A stretch of 44,046 nt of DNA from CADAWZ01 sp045114665 (GTDB lineage Bacteria; Vulcanimicrobiota; CADAWZ01), in contig JBGUKW010000076.1 of the NCBI GenBank assembly GCA_045114665.1, positions 1 through 44,046 on the forward strand, written 5' to 3'. Numbering within the stretch: position 1 is the first letter of the stretch; each line of letters starts with the position of its first letter. The position numbers and the translations under genes are program-made. The notes under the pieces were generated by a model that worked only from the letters and a program-made list of their open reading frames with translations, was not told the DNA's origin and ran no database searches. This document shows positions 7,789 to 16,846 of the stretch, one piece after another.

Positions 7789-9539
7789 CCTATTGTTTCT
7801 ATAGGTGTTTCTTTCTGTCTTAATTCATACATTTTATTATAGAGATAATCACTTACTGAGACTTTATATGGAGTTGGATTTAATGTCCTCAGGTGATCTT
7901 CTCTCCAAGATGATAACTGCTTCAAACAGTAATCCCTTGTTTTTCCTAATGGTTCTTCTGAAATTGTTCTCTTTCCATCCCAAACACAATAATGTAATGG
8001 TTCAACTTTTTCAGGAATTACATAAACTCTCTTTTCTGGATTTAATGGATGGCGACAGAGGATTTTTTCACCTTTCTTTGGAGGTTCTTCATCATCACTT
8101 ATCATTAAATCGAGTATTGGATAACCTTCTTTCCCATAGAGCCTGTAAGGTGTTTTTCTCCCTGGTAATGTCATCTTTCCAACTTCTTGAGAAATTTTTA
8201 TCCTTGGCTGTCCATTAAATTCAACGAGTTTATATACACCACCCAATGCAGGTTGACCATTACATGTTACAAGATGTGTACCAATTCCAAATGAATTTAT
8301 CTCATGATGTTGATTGTTTAGTGAATCTATTGTTGACTCATCAATATCATTACTTGCAACTATTAAGAGTTTTGAAAAATTATTTGAATATTTTTTGCCT
8401 ATATCTGTAAAGAATTTTCTTATTTCTTTTGAATAATATGCTAAATCGCCTGAATCTATTCTTATTCCCAAAGGCTTATATCCTATTGAATTTAAGGCAA
8501 GTGCAACAGACATGAAGTTAGGGATTCCTGATTTCATTATGTCATAAGTATCTGCAAGGGCCAAAAATTCTGAAGGGAATGCCATTGCGTAAGAAATAAA
8601 GGCTGCTAATTCTCCTTCATTTGTAGATATATATCCTAATTCCGAGCGGAATTTTAATGCGAGTTCTTTTATATCATGCTCATTTCCTTTTGAATCTTTG
8701 AGAACAGTGTTTTTGAGTTCATCAAGAGAAGTAAATGATGATACAAATGAATGTGCATGTGTTCCACTGATTGGAATTCCAAATGTTTTTCCGACTATTA
8801 CATTACTTGTTGAATTAAATCCACCTATGTATGAATATCTTGAAGCAGAAACTCCACCATCTGGACCTTGAGCTCTTCTAAGTCCAAATTCCATCAAGTT
8901 TTTGTCTTTTCCAGCTGCAAGTCTCATTCGGGCAGCTTTTGTTGCAACAAGGCATGGATAATTGATTAGAGTTAAAATGGGTGTTTCAAGAAGTTGTGCT
9001 ATTGCAATAGGACCTTCAACTCTTATTAGTGGAAGCCTTGGAAATACGAGAGAACCCTCTCTGAATGCCTTTATTTTTATTTTTGAGCAATCTATTGATT
9101 TTAGCCATGTAAAAAATTCATTTTCACAGTGAGCCATTGGTGCTTTTACTTTTGAATTTCTCTTTGGTTGTTTTACAGGAATCCATTTGGGAGATTCATC
9201 TTCTGTAAATACATACTGTTCATAGCCATTTTCTGTTTTTCTTATTAAACCATCTTCTAAAGCTCTGTTAAATTGCTTTTCAAGATTTTCTTCAGTTTGT
9301 TGTACACCATTTTTTAGATATTCTATATCAGATTTTGTAAATCTAAAATTTGATACCATTCTGAGAACTTCTTCAAGTCCTGCAAAAAGTGTAAATTCTC
9401 CGCCAAATGGATTTTTTCTGAAAAATAAATCAAAAACGGCTGGTTCATCCTGTCTGCCACTTTTCCAATAGGCATAGGCCATGGTTAATTGGTAGTAATC
9501 GGTTAACATTGGACCAACTAAATTATTTGTTGGAAGCAT
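7785..9539 (-). CDS. pncB: Nicotinate phosphoribosyltransferase
   Basis: This enzyme makes nicotinate mononucleotide from nicotinate and PRPP, the first step of Preiss-Handler NAD salvage. The 584-residue protein has the expected N-terminus (GPMLTDYYQLTMAYAYW) and FDLFFRKNPFGGEF. The active-site region is MEFGLRRAQGPDGG, where the conserved His neighbourhood becomes ISGTHAHSFV. Further on are RIDSGDLAYYSKEIR and IVASNDIDE of the PRPP-binding barrel. It is somewhat longer than typical family members and carries an insertion near residues 95-140 (KQPKRNSKVKAPMAH). The gene follows a small unknown gene by 16 bp and is probably cotranscribed with it. Its TAA stop lies inside the end of MITE-like copy B, so the extreme C-terminus may differ from that of relatives. 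Confidence 0.93.
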   Translation of the reverse strand: MLPTNNLVGPMLTDYYQLTMAYAYWKSGRQDEPAVFDLFFRKNPFGGEFTLFAGLEEVLRMVSNFRFTKSDIEYLKNGVQQTEENLEKQFNRALEDGLIRKTENGYEQYVFTEDESPKWIPVKQPKRNSKVKAPMAHCENEFFTWLKSIDCSKIKIKAFREGSLVFPRLPLIRVEGPIAIAQLLETPILTLINYPCLVATKAARMRLAAGKDKNLMEFGLRRAQGPDGGVSASRYSYIGGFNSTSNVIVGKTFGIPISGTHAHSFVSSFTSLDELKNTVLKDSKGNEHDIKELALKFRSELGYISTNEGELAAFISYAMAFPSEFLALADTYDIMKSGIPNFMSVALALNSIGYKPLGIRIDSGDLAYYSKEIRKFFTDIGKKYSNNFSKLLIVASNDIDESTIDSLNNQHHEINSFGIGTHLVTCNGQPALGGVYKLVEFNGQPRIKISQEVGKMTLPGRKTPYRLYGKEGYPILDLMISDDEEPPKKGEKILCRHPLNPEKRVYVIPEKVEPLHYCVWDGKRTISEEPLGKTRDYCLKQLSSWREDHLRTLNPTPYKVSVSDYLYNKMYELRQKETPIETIG

Positions 9540-9555
9540 TTTTTTTACCTCGATT

Positions 9556-9927
9556 CTACATTGATATTGAATTTGAAAGTACAGATATGTCTGATTTTAA
9601 TTGAGAAAGTCTATCAGCTGTAGCTGTTATAGTGGAATATCCCTTCTGAAATTTCGTCATGTTATTTAGAAGGAGGGCTGAATCAACAATTCTTATTCCT
9701 CTGTCCATATCTTCGTAAATGGATTTGAATTTTTCATGTTGATCAGATATTTTTTTTGAATCTTCATTGAAATATAGGGCAGGTGATACTGCTTTTTCAA
9801 ATTCTTTGTTTATCGAGTCCATGCTCGATTTAAATTCGGAAAAAAAAGCCTCGAATTCTTCTTTGGTTATTTTTCCGTCCAAAAATTTTTTGCCTTCAGT
9901 TGTGAAGGTTCTCCTCTCATTATTCAT
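9556..9927 (-). CDS. Small helical protein of unknown function upstream of pncB
   Basis: I do not recognise this 123-residue protein. It is soluble, without Cys or a signal peptide, and appears almost wholly alpha-helical. The N-terminal half is charged (KITKEEFEAFFSEFKSSMD) and the C-terminal half has heptad-like spacing (ATADRLSQLKSDISVLSNSI). It starts at ATG 9927 with AAGGAC 7 nt upstream. The pncB gene begins 16 bp after its stop, so the two are probably one operon. That placement does not reveal its function. Confidence 0.7.
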   Translation of the reverse strand: MNNERRTFTTEGKKFLDGKITKEEFEAFFSEFKSSMDSINKEFEKAVSPALYFNEDSKKISDQHEKFKSIYEDMDRGIRIVDSALLLNNMTKFQKGYSTITATADRLSQLKSDISVLSNSISM

Positions 9928-10149
9928 GTTGCCGTCCTTTTTTTCTTAGTCTTGCGTGGAATAGAAGAAAATAAAACAAATTATTTAGTTCCCAAGTTAA
10001 TAATTCGCAAGATATAGAAAAAGTTTTAATATATATCAATCTTTCTGCAAACAAATTATTTATACCTTTTCACTATTGAAAGGGGATAAGTTTATTTTAA
10101 CGAATAGTTATATATTTGATGATACTTATAGCTAAAGGAGGTTTTTTTT

Positions 10150-10641
10150 ATGAAAAATATCGTATTTTTGATTTCGTTGGCTGTTTTTTTATTTTTGCCA
10201 TTGAAAGAATCTTCTTTGTTTGCTCAGGCTCCATTCAATTTGGATACTTTACCTACAAATCCAAATAATGTGAATAGAAATATTTATCGCAAATTGACTC
10301 CTGAAGAAGCACAGAGTGGAGAAGACCCAGAATACTATACCCAAGGTGGTGAATTGCCTTTTGACAAAAATGGCATGAGGGAATTTGAAGGCTTTATATA
10401 TGAAATAAATGATAAAGTTTCTCCTGTTGAATTTAAAATTCATACATCACACAATGGAACAATAAAAGCAAAACTTGCAAGGAATACCAATTATATTCCT
10501 TCTTCATCTGCTTTTAAAGACGGAGCTTATGCAATAATAAAGCAATACAGAAATTTAAATGCCAATTCAATTGAGATTCCAGCAATTTGGGATGCAAAGA
10601 AAAGGTCTGGTTGGCATGAATTTGATGGAGCATTGAAATAG
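10150..10641 (+). CDS. Small exported protein of unknown function upstream of rseP
   Basis: A 163-residue protein with a clear signal peptide: MKN, a hydrophobic core (IVFLISLAVFLFLPL) and probable cleavage after SLFA before QAPF. The mature part (about 138 residues) is Asn/Pro-rich at first, then contains FEGFIYEINDKVSPVEFKI and a beta-rich stretch. The RBS AAAGGAGG at 10134-10141 is close to perfect. The gene ends 18 bp before rseP and probably heads an rseP-ispG-sua5 operon. An envelope role is likely from its location. I know no family for it. Confidence 0.75.
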   Translation: MKNIVFLISLAVFLFLPLKESSLFAQAPFNLDTLPTNPNNVNRNIYRKLTPEEAQSGEDPEYYTQGGELPFDKNGMREFEGFIYEINDKVSPVEFKIHTSHNGTIKAKLARNTNYIPSSSAFKDGAYAIIKQYRNLNANSIEIPAIWDAKKRSGWHEFDGALK

Positions 10642-10659
10642 TTTAGTTAGAGGTTTTTT

Positions 10660-11829
10660 ATGATTGGGAATATATTTGGCATAATTGTAGTTTTTCTTTG
10701 TTTTGGATTTATAATTTTTATACATGAATTGGGTCATTTTTTGATGGCAAGACGAGTTGGAGTAAAGGTTTTGGAATTTGCTCTTGGTTTTGGACCTAAA
10801 TTGTGGTCTAAAAAAGATGAAAAAACAGGTACTCTCTATGCTTTGAGGGCTTTTCCTTTTGGTGGCTTTGTGTCTATGGAAGGAGAGGAAATAAAAGATG
10901 GAGAGAAAGTCAATCCAGACGATCCAACTAATTTCCAAAATAAAACGAGATGGGAGAGAATGCAGGTAATCGCTGCAGGTCCATTGATGAACTACATATC
11001 TGCCATTTTGATTTTTATATTTGTTGGCTTTGCTTTTGGTGTTGGTGAGATGTATCTTAAACCAAAAGTTGGAAAAGTTCTTGAAAATTCACCTGCAAGT
11101 AAGATTGGATTAAAAGAGGGAGATTTTATAACTTCTATAAATGGCACTAAGGTTACAGATGCCATGGAAATGATCAATTTAATCCATAAATATCCTGCTA
11201 AACCCATAGATGTAACATATACAAGAGATGGAAAAGAATATTCAGCTTCTGTTGAAACTATGGTAAGGGAATTTCAAATAGAAGATGATAAGCAGGCTGA
11301 TGGATTAAAAGTCATTGAAAAAGACGGTAAAAAATATGTACAAATGGGTCTTTTGGGTTTTCAACCAGATACAAAGTCTCTTGACATAAGATTTAAAAGA
11401 GTCCCTGCAGGTGCTGTTTTTAAAGATTGTTTTGATAAAACTTGGAAGTTTACAATATCTCCATTTGTTGCTGTAGCCATGATCTGTAAAGGTCAAGTTA
11501 AATCAAAAGAAGTGATAGAAGGTTCTTCTGGTCCTGTTGGTATCGGTCAGATGTTTTTTGAAATGTATAACAAGGGATTTCCTGCACTTATATTTTTCAT
11601 TGCTATAATAAATGTTTTGATCGGAGTCTTTAATTTGATTCCATTCCCTGCACTTGATGGTTCAAAGATTTTGACACTTGGAATTGCAGCAATTATTGGA
11701 AAAGATTTTGATCCTGAAAAGGAAAACATGGTTCACACAATAGGATTTATAATTTTACTTGTAGCAGTTGTTTTCTTTACTTACAATGATATACTTAGAC
11801 TTGTAAAGGGAATTTCTTTCTTTAAATAA
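10660..11829 (+). CDS. rseP: RIP metalloprotease RseP (site-2 protease)
   Basis: A membrane-embedded zinc protease that cuts transmembrane anti-sigma factors and remnant signal peptides. The zinc motif HELGH lies at residues 22-26 in the first membrane helix (IIFIHELGHFLMARR). A PDZ domain follows at about residues 120-200 (LKPKVGKVLENSPASKIGLKEGDF). The third zinc ligand is in NLIPFPALDGSKI near the C-terminus. The 389-residue length is within the family range. The gene lies 18 bp after the exported-protein gene and 12 bp before ispG. The rseP-ispG order is common in bacteria, usually with dxr and cdsA upstream; those are absent here. Confidence 0.95.
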   Translation: MIGNIFGIIVVFLCFGFIIFIHELGHFLMARRVGVKVLEFALGFGPKLWSKKDEKTGTLYALRAFPFGGFVSMEGEEIKDGEKVNPDDPTNFQNKTRWERMQVIAAGPLMNYISAILIFIFVGFAFGVGEMYLKPKVGKVLENSPASKIGLKEGDFITSINGTKVTDAMEMINLIHKYPAKPIDVTYTRDGKEYSASVETMVREFQIEDDKQADGLKVIEKDGKKYVQMGLLGFQPDTKSLDIRFKRVPAGAVFKDCFDKTWKFTISPFVAVAMICKGQVKSKEVIEGSSGPVGIGQMFFEMYNKGFPALIFFIAIINVLIGVFNLIPFPALDGSKILTLGIAAIIGKDFDPEKENMVHTIGFIILLVAVVFFTYNDILRLVKGISFFK

Positions 11830-11841
11830 TGGAAAAAAAAT

Positions 11842-12891
11842 ATGAATAGAAGAAAAACGAGAAAAGTTTATGCAGGAAAATTGGCAATAGGTGGGGATTC
11901 TCCTATATCTGTTCAAACCATGACTAATATTCCTTTTGCCGATATTGAAGCAACTATTGATCAAATTTATGAGATAGCAGAAGCAGGTGGAGAGCTTGTA
12001 CGAATAGCAGTTCCAAATATTGAATTTGCAAAAAAGATTTCAAAAATTGTTGAGAAATCTCCAATTCCTGTTTCTGCAGATATACATTTTGATGAGAGGA
12101 TCGCTCTTGAAGCTTTGAATTCTGGTGTTGACAAACTCAGATTGAATCCTGGCAATTTGATTCACAAAGAGAGATTGCCTGAAATTGCAAAACTTGCATC
12201 TCAAAGACATGTTCCAATTAGAATTGGAGTAAATGAGGGTTCTCTCGATAAAAATCTTTTAAAAAAATACGGTTCTCCTACTGCTGAGGCTCTTGTTGAA
12301 AGTGCTTTAAATGAGGTAAAAATTTTTGAAGAAATTGGCTTTTTTGATTTGGTGATTTCTGTAAAAACTTTTTCGCTTCCACTTATGATTGAAGTTCATA
12401 AAATTTTATCTAAAAAAACAGATTATCCACTTCATATAGGAGTTACTGAAGCAGGCATTCCATATACTGGAATTATAAGATCTTCTGCAGGAATAGGTGC
12501 TTTATTACTTGCAGGAATAGGTGATACAATAAGAGTTTCGCTCACTGGTTCTCCTGTTGAAGAAGTAAGAGCTGGTTGGGAAATTTTAAAATCAACTGAA
12601 TCGAGAAAAAGAGGGGTAACTGTTATTTCATGCCCTTGTTGTGGCAGAACTGCCATAGATGTAAAGAGTTTGGCAGAAAAAGTTACAAAAGAACTTGAAA
12701 ATTATTCAAATCCTATTGTTGTTGCTGTTATGGGCTGTGCTGTAAATGGTCCAGGAGAGGCAAGGCTTGCAGATGTTGGAATTGCTGGTGGAAGAGGAGA
12801 GGGAATCATTTTTAAAAAAGGTGAAATTATAAAGAAAGTTCCAGAAGATAAACTTTTTGAATCGTTGATGAAAGAAATTGAAGATATTTAA
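11842..12891 (+). CDS. ispG: 4-hydroxy-3-methylbut-2-enyl diphosphate synthase
   Basis: The penultimate enzyme of the MEP isoprenoid pathway, converting MEcPP to HMBPP with a [4Fe-4S] cluster. The 349-residue protein is the short bacterial form, a TIM barrel plus an iron-sulfur domain. Visible signatures are SVQTMTNIPFADIEATI at the start, VSADIHFD and LRLNPGN in the barrel, and the cluster ligands in ISCPCCGRT and VMGCAVNGPGEA. It starts 12 bp after rseP at ATG 11842. Its presence implies this organism makes isoprenoids through the MEP route. Confidence 0.96.
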   Translation: MNRRKTRKVYAGKLAIGGDSPISVQTMTNIPFADIEATIDQIYEIAEAGGELVRIAVPNIEFAKKISKIVEKSPIPVSADIHFDERIALEALNSGVDKLRLNPGNLIHKERLPEIAKLASQRHVPIRIGVNEGSLDKNLLKKYGSPTAEALVESALNEVKIFEEIGFFDLVISVKTFSLPLMIEVHKILSKKTDYPLHIGVTEAGIPYTGIIRSSAGIGALLLAGIGDTIRVSLTGSPVEEVRAGWEILKSTESRKRGVTVISCPCCGRTAIDVKSLAEKVTKELENYSNPIVVAVMGCAVNGPGEARLADVGIAGGRGEGIIFKKGEIIKKVPEDKLFESLMKEIEDI

Positions 12892-12923
12892 TTTTTTAAA
12901 AATGATTGCTGTATGGGGACAAT

Positions 12924-13934
12924 ATGAAAACTGAAATTTTGAATTCACAAAATGAAGAAGATTTTGAAAAAGCTGTTTCTATTTTAAAAAGTGGTGGAAT
13001 TTTAGCATTTCCAACAGAGACAGTTTTTGGCATTGGTGCGGATATGAACAATAAATCCGCAGTAAAAAGAATATATGAAATAAAAGAGAGGAATTTTTCA
13101 AAACCTCTTTCACTTCATGTTGCAAATTTAGAAGTTGCAAAGCCTTATATTAAAAATATTCCAGATGATGCTTATATTTTGGAAAAGAATTATCTTCCTG
13201 GACCATTGATGATGATTTTTGATAAAACAGATTTAGTTCCAAATTATGTTACAGCAAATTTACATAAAGTTGGAATTAGAGTTCCTTCAAATGATATATT
13301 TAAAGAGATTGCAAATAGATTTGATGGAATTATTGTTGCAACAAGTGCCAATAAGTCTGGGGCATTTCCTGCTTCTTCTTTAGAGCAGGTTTTGAAATCA
13401 CTCGACGGTTCAATTGAGGCTGTATTTGATAATGATTCAGTCATAACAGGGCTTGCTTCAACTGTTCTTGATTTAACAACAAAACCTTATAGAGTTATTA
13501 GGTCTGGATTTATAACAGGAGAAGATATTTCAGAATTACTTGGAAAGCAGGTATTGCTTTCAGATGATGGTGATATTTCTGGAACTATAAAACAACTATC
13601 TAAATTAAATATAATTGTTGTTGAGGGTATGAGAGATAATGTTCTAAATAAAATTAAAGAACTTTATGAGAAATGTTCAAAAGAACATGAAGATAAAGTT
13701 GGTGTTCTTTTGGCTGATGGAAGTGAAGAGAAAACTGGAATTTTAAAACATACCAAATTTTTGGGTTCAGTTAATGAACTTGATCACATTGTAGAAAGTT
13801 TCTTTGCTTGTATCAGAGCTTTCGAAAATGAGAAGATGGATATAGTTATTGTCGAAGGAATAAGTCGTGAAGACAGAGGTTGGGCAGTAATGGATAGAAT
13901 TTGTTCCTATGCTTCAGAAGTAATCTCTGTTTAA
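12924..13934 (+). CDS. L-threonylcarbamoyladenylate synthase (Sua5 type)
   Basis: The enzyme makes threonylcarbamoyl-AMP from threonine, bicarbonate and ATP, the first step of tRNA t6A37 modification. The 336-residue protein has the two-domain Sua5 layout. The TsaC/YrdC domain covers residues 1-205 (ILAFPTETVFGIGADM, FSKPLSLHV, YLPGPLMMIF, GIRVPSN, ATSANKSG). The Sua5 domain covers about 210-336. I choose ATG 12924 because GGGGA lies 6 nt upstream. An in-frame TTG at 12906 would add six residues without an RBS. It follows ispG by 32 bp. Confidence 0.93.
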   Translation: MKTEILNSQNEEDFEKAVSILKSGGILAFPTETVFGIGADMNNKSAVKRIYEIKERNFSKPLSLHVANLEVAKPYIKNIPDDAYILEKNYLPGPLMMIFDKTDLVPNYVTANLHKVGIRVPSNDIFKEIANRFDGIIVATSANKSGAFPASSLEQVLKSLDGSIEAVFDNDSVITGLASTVLDLTTKPYRVIRSGFITGEDISELLGKQVLLSDDGDISGTIKQLSKLNIIVVEGMRDNVLNKIKELYEKCSKEHEDKVGVLLADGSEEKTGILKHTKFLGSVNELDHIVESFFACIRAFENEKMDIVIVEGISREDRGWAVMDRICSYASEVISV

Positions 13935-13960
13935 AAAATATTTTTTTAAGGAGAAAAAAA

Positions 13961-14380
13961 ATGGCTAAAAGTGAAAAAAACGATGAAAAAAATATCCCTA
14001 GTGCACTTGAAATGACAAAAGACATAACAGTTGCATGGTTAAATGCCTACAAAACAGACCTTTCAATAAGAAGACAGAGAGGGGTTGTTCCGTTATTCAC
14101 CCCAACAAATGACGAAGTAGCCGAATTTATTGCCGAAACATATAAAATGGTAAAAGATATCGCTGACGGAAAAGAGATTGTTTTGCCTTCAGAAAAAGAG
14201 AAAGAACAGCAAACTATTGAAGCAAATAAATTTCCAAAACTCGATCTTCCAATAGCTGATGTCAAGAAAAATCCTGCACTTGATTTGTCATCACTTCCAA
14301 AGGCAGATAGTTCAGATGTTCTAAAACATCTCGAATTAGAAACAGAAGTTAAACCAGCAAAAAAAGGTTCTAAAAAATAA
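13961..14380 (+). CDS. Small soluble protein of unknown function
   Basis: I do not recognise this 139-residue protein. The start is ATG 13961, preceded by AAGGAG 7 nt upstream. Residues 10-70 look like a compact helical region (ALEMTKDITVAWLNAYKTDL, FIAETYKMVKDIADGKE). Residues 75-139 are Lys/Pro/Asp-rich and probably disordered, ending in a basic tail (KPAKKGSKK). The next gene starts on the base after its stop (TAA-ATG), so the two are translationally coupled. Together with the DUF4416 gene this suggests a shared, unknown role. Confidence 0.75.
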   Translation: MAKSEKNDEKNIPSALEMTKDITVAWLNAYKTDLSIRRQRGVVPLFTPTNDEVAEFIAETYKMVKDIADGKEIVLPSEKEKEQQTIEANKFPKLDLPIADVKKNPALDLSSLPKADSSDVLKHLELETEVKPAKKGSKK

Positions 14381-14920
14381 ATGGGAAATGTAAAACCTGT
14401 TGCAAAGGTAAAACTTTTTGTCGCAATGCTTTCTCCAAATATTGAACTTTTTGACAAGGCAATACCTTATCTTGAAAAAGAGTTTGGAAAAGTTGATTCT
14501 GAAAGTGATATTATTCCTTTTGCATATACAGAATTTTATGAAAAAGAAATGGGGAAAGGAATAATGAGAAAATTTTATTCCTTTTCCCAACTAATAGATC
14601 CAATGGATTTATCTGAAATAAAGATAAAGACTAATTCTATTGAGAAAGATTTTTTTACTGTTGATGGAAATAGGACAATAAATCTCGATCCAGGTTATAT
14701 TGCTCTTTCGAAGTTAGTTCTTGCTTCTGTAAAAGAGAGACCACATAGGATTTGTATTGGAAATGGGATTTTTGCAGAAATAACACTTTATTTTGAAAAA
14801 AAGAGTTTTAGGGCTTGGGAGAGGACATATCCTGACTATGCTTCACAGGAATATATTTCTTACTTAAATAAAGTCAGAAATATATATGCAGAAAATTTAA
14901 AAGAAAATAAAAATTTTTAG
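14381..14920 (+). CDS. DUF4416 family protein
   Basis: A 179-residue member of DUF4416, a widespread uncharacterised family. Typical features are the opening KVKLFVAMLSPNIELFDKA, then FAYTEFYEKEMG, KFYSFSQLIDP, RTINLDPGYIALSKLVLAS and FAEITLYFEKKSF. No catalytic residues are assigned for the family. Its ATG abuts the stop of the preceding small gene, and the PhoU-like gene follows 30 bp later, so it is inside one rightward transcription unit. I can name the family but not the function. Confidence 0.85.
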   Translation: MGNVKPVAKVKLFVAMLSPNIELFDKAIPYLEKEFGKVDSESDIIPFAYTEFYEKEMGKGIMRKFYSFSQLIDPMDLSEIKIKTNSIEKDFFTVDGNRTINLDPGYIALSKLVLASVKERPHRICIGNGIFAEITLYFEKKSFRAWERTYPDYASQEYISYLNKVRNIYAENLKENKNF

Positions 14921-14950
14921 TTTTTATATAAGATATAGGGAAAATAAGAA

Positions 14951-15592
14951 ATGTTTTTTGATAGACAAAGACAGATTGAAAATCTATTAAAAAAATATAT
15001 AGACTTATTGAGAGAATCTGTTGATTCATTTGAAAGGGGGATTTCTCTTTTTATTTCAGAGGGATTGTCTGAAGAATTCCAAAAATATGCACATCAAACA
15101 CATAAATTTGAATCTGAAATGGATTCAATAAGACATGATATTGCTTATGAAATGTATTCAAAGACAATTTTACCTGAGTCAAGAGGTGATATACTTCGCA
15201 TATTGGAATTGGCGGATAAAATACCTGGTTGTATGCAGTCTGTAATGTTTGATTTAAGTATTGGTTCTATTGATCTTCCAGATTATATTTTGGAAGATTT
15301 TAAATTATTGATAGAAAATTCTTGTATAGCTGTTAGAAATGTTTCTGATTGTTTTTTAAGTATTTTTTCTGATAAAAATAAAGTTTTGAAATTGGCAAAA
15401 GAAACAGATAGAGATGAAAGTAAATGTGATAGTTTTCAGCATAGTATTTTGTCTGCTATTTTTAAAAATTCATCTGATATTGGATTTAATGTTTTGATAA
15501 AACTTTTTATTGAAAAAGTTGGCGATATTAGTAATTGTTCTGAAAAAGTTTCTGATCAGGCTATCATAATAAGTGTAAAGGGGCAGATATAG
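14951..15592 (+). CDS. PhoU-like DUF47 phosphate transport accessory protein
   Basis: A 213-residue all-helical DUF47 protein. This family accompanies PiT phosphate transporters and is thought to regulate them, as PhoU does for Pst. Typical elements are FFDRQRQIENLLKKYIDLL, HKFESEMDSIRHDIAYEMY, ESRGDILRILELADKIPG and EKVGDISNCSEKVSDQAII at the end. The PiT transporter gene begins 3 bp after its TAG stop, the usual arrangement. It has no membrane segment or signal peptide, so it is cytoplasmic. Confidence 0.9.
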   Translation: MFFDRQRQIENLLKKYIDLLRESVDSFERGISLFISEGLSEEFQKYAHQTHKFESEMDSIRHDIAYEMYSKTILPESRGDILRILELADKIPGCMQSVMFDLSIGSIDLPDYILEDFKLLIENSCIAVRNVSDCFLSIFSDKNKVLKLAKETDRDESKCDSFQHSILSAIFKNSSDIGFNVLIKLFIEKVGDISNCSEKVSDQAIIISVKGQI

Positions 15593-15595
15593 TAG

Positions 15596-16549
15596 TTGTT
15601 TACTCCGTTTCATTTTCTTGGTGGAGCTTTTTTAGGTTGGTCTATAGGTGGTATGGATTTTGCAGCTCTTTTTGGAGCAGCAATTTCTGCTAAAATGGTT
15701 AGATATTGGCATGGTGTTATTTTTGCCTGTATTTTTTGTATTTTGGGCTGTCTTATTCAAGGTGGTCAAGGAATTGAAACAATAAGTAAACTTACTACAC
15801 AAAGTATAAATACTGCACTTATTTCTTCTATTGCAGCAGCTTGTGCTATAACGATTTTAAATATTTTTAAACTTCCAGTTCCTACATCTCAAGCAGTTGT
15901 CGGTGGGATTGCAGGAATAGCAATCATGACTGGAAATTTTCAAATAGGCTCATTTGCAAAAGTTATTTCCTGTTGGATTGCCACTCCTATAACTGGTTTT
16001 GTTCTTGCTATTCCAATTTATTTAATATTAGGAACGATTATAAATCGTTTTAATTTTAATATTTTTCAAAGAGATGTTTTTTATAGGATTAGTCTTATAT
16101 TAGTTGGTTGTTATGCCTCTTATGCAATGGGGGCAAATACTGTTGCAAATGTAGGAGCTGTTTTTGTTGGTGCTAAAGTAATGAATTCTTTTCAGGCTGC
16201 TCTGTTTGGTGGTATTTTTATATTGATTGGAATTATTACATTTAGTAAGAGAGTTATTGGAACTGTTGGAAGTGGAATAATTAAACTTGATGCGTTTTCT
16301 TCACTCTCTGCTGTTTTGACAGAAGCGATTACAGCTCATTTTTTTGCTTGTATAGGTGTACCTGTTTCTATGACTCAAGCTCTCATTGGTGCCATAGTTG
16401 GAATAGGGATTGTAAGGGGATTTAAGTCAATAAGAGTTGGAAATTTGTGGCGTATATTGGCAGGGTGGATTATAATGCCTATTTTTGCATGTATAATGTG
16501 TTTAATTATTTATTCACTTGTTAAATATATTTGGCCAATGTGGATATAA
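15596..16549 (+). CDS. PiT family inorganic phosphate transporter, divergent
   Basis: A 317-residue, roughly ten-helix permease of the PiT family (cation-coupled phosphate uptake). The family repeat is visible twice. The second half has the normal-looking YAMGANTVANVGAVFVGA. The first half has GWSIGGMDFAALFGAA, where most relatives keep GANDxxNAxG. PVPTSQAVVGGIAG and PVSMTQALIGAIVGIG are the paired SxxxxxxG segments. I start it at TTG 15596, directly after the DUF47 stop. An AAGGGG sequence lies about 12 nt upstream. Its stop codon is immediately followed by MITE-like copy C. Phosphate is the likely substrate given the DUF47 partner. Confidence 0.9.
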   Translation: MFTPFHFLGGAFLGWSIGGMDFAALFGAAISAKMVRYWHGVIFACIFCILGCLIQGGQGIETISKLTTQSINTALISSIAAACAITILNIFKLPVPTSQAVVGGIAGIAIMTGNFQIGSFAKVISCWIATPITGFVLAIPIYLILGTIINRFNFNIFQRDVFYRISLILVGCYASYAMGANTVANVGAVFVGAKVMNSFQAALFGGIFILIGIITFSKRVIGTVGSGIIKLDAFSSLSAVLTEAITAHFFACIGVPVSMTQALIGAIVGIGIVRGFKSIRVGNLWRILAGWIIMPIFACIMCLIIYSLVKYIWPMWI

Positions 16550-16550
16550 A

Positions 16551-16846
16551 TTAACTCGTTGTGCTAATTAATTAATATTTTAAAATATACCAAAATAGTC
16601 ACTATTTAGAAGCGATGTCATTGCGAGGGAGCTGTGCGACCGTGGCAATCTCAACCACTTAATTTTAATTTAGCAATTTATTAAATAGATCATAATCTCA
16701 TTCTACGATAGAGGCGATCGACTCAATTTTTAAGTAAATTCTGAGCCTCGCAATGACAAACTGGCAGTGTACAGTCATATATTGGATAGTTTATAGCAAC
16801 TTTTTATTTACTTATTTTTAAAAAAATAACTAACACAACGAGTTAA
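16551..16846. mobile_element. MITE-like palindromic element, copy C
   Basis: The best preserved copy, 296 bp. The outer inverted ends are ttaactcgttgtgctaatta (16551-16570) and taactaacacaacgagttaa (16827-16846). Inner ends are gtcattgcgagg (16617-16628) and cctcgcaatgac (16746-16757). The left half matches copy A and the inverted right half matches the left arms of copies B and D. It starts one base after the PiT stop codon. Its right tip lies next to the rhomboid promoter. It has no ORF. It accounts for most of the gap between the two genes. Confidence 0.85.

Noticed and set aside
9950..10012. Inverted pair TCTTGCG / CGCAAGA between the pncB operon and the exported-protein gene as an operator
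   Set aside because: Seven bp separated by about 50 bp is expected by chance at this length, with no other support.
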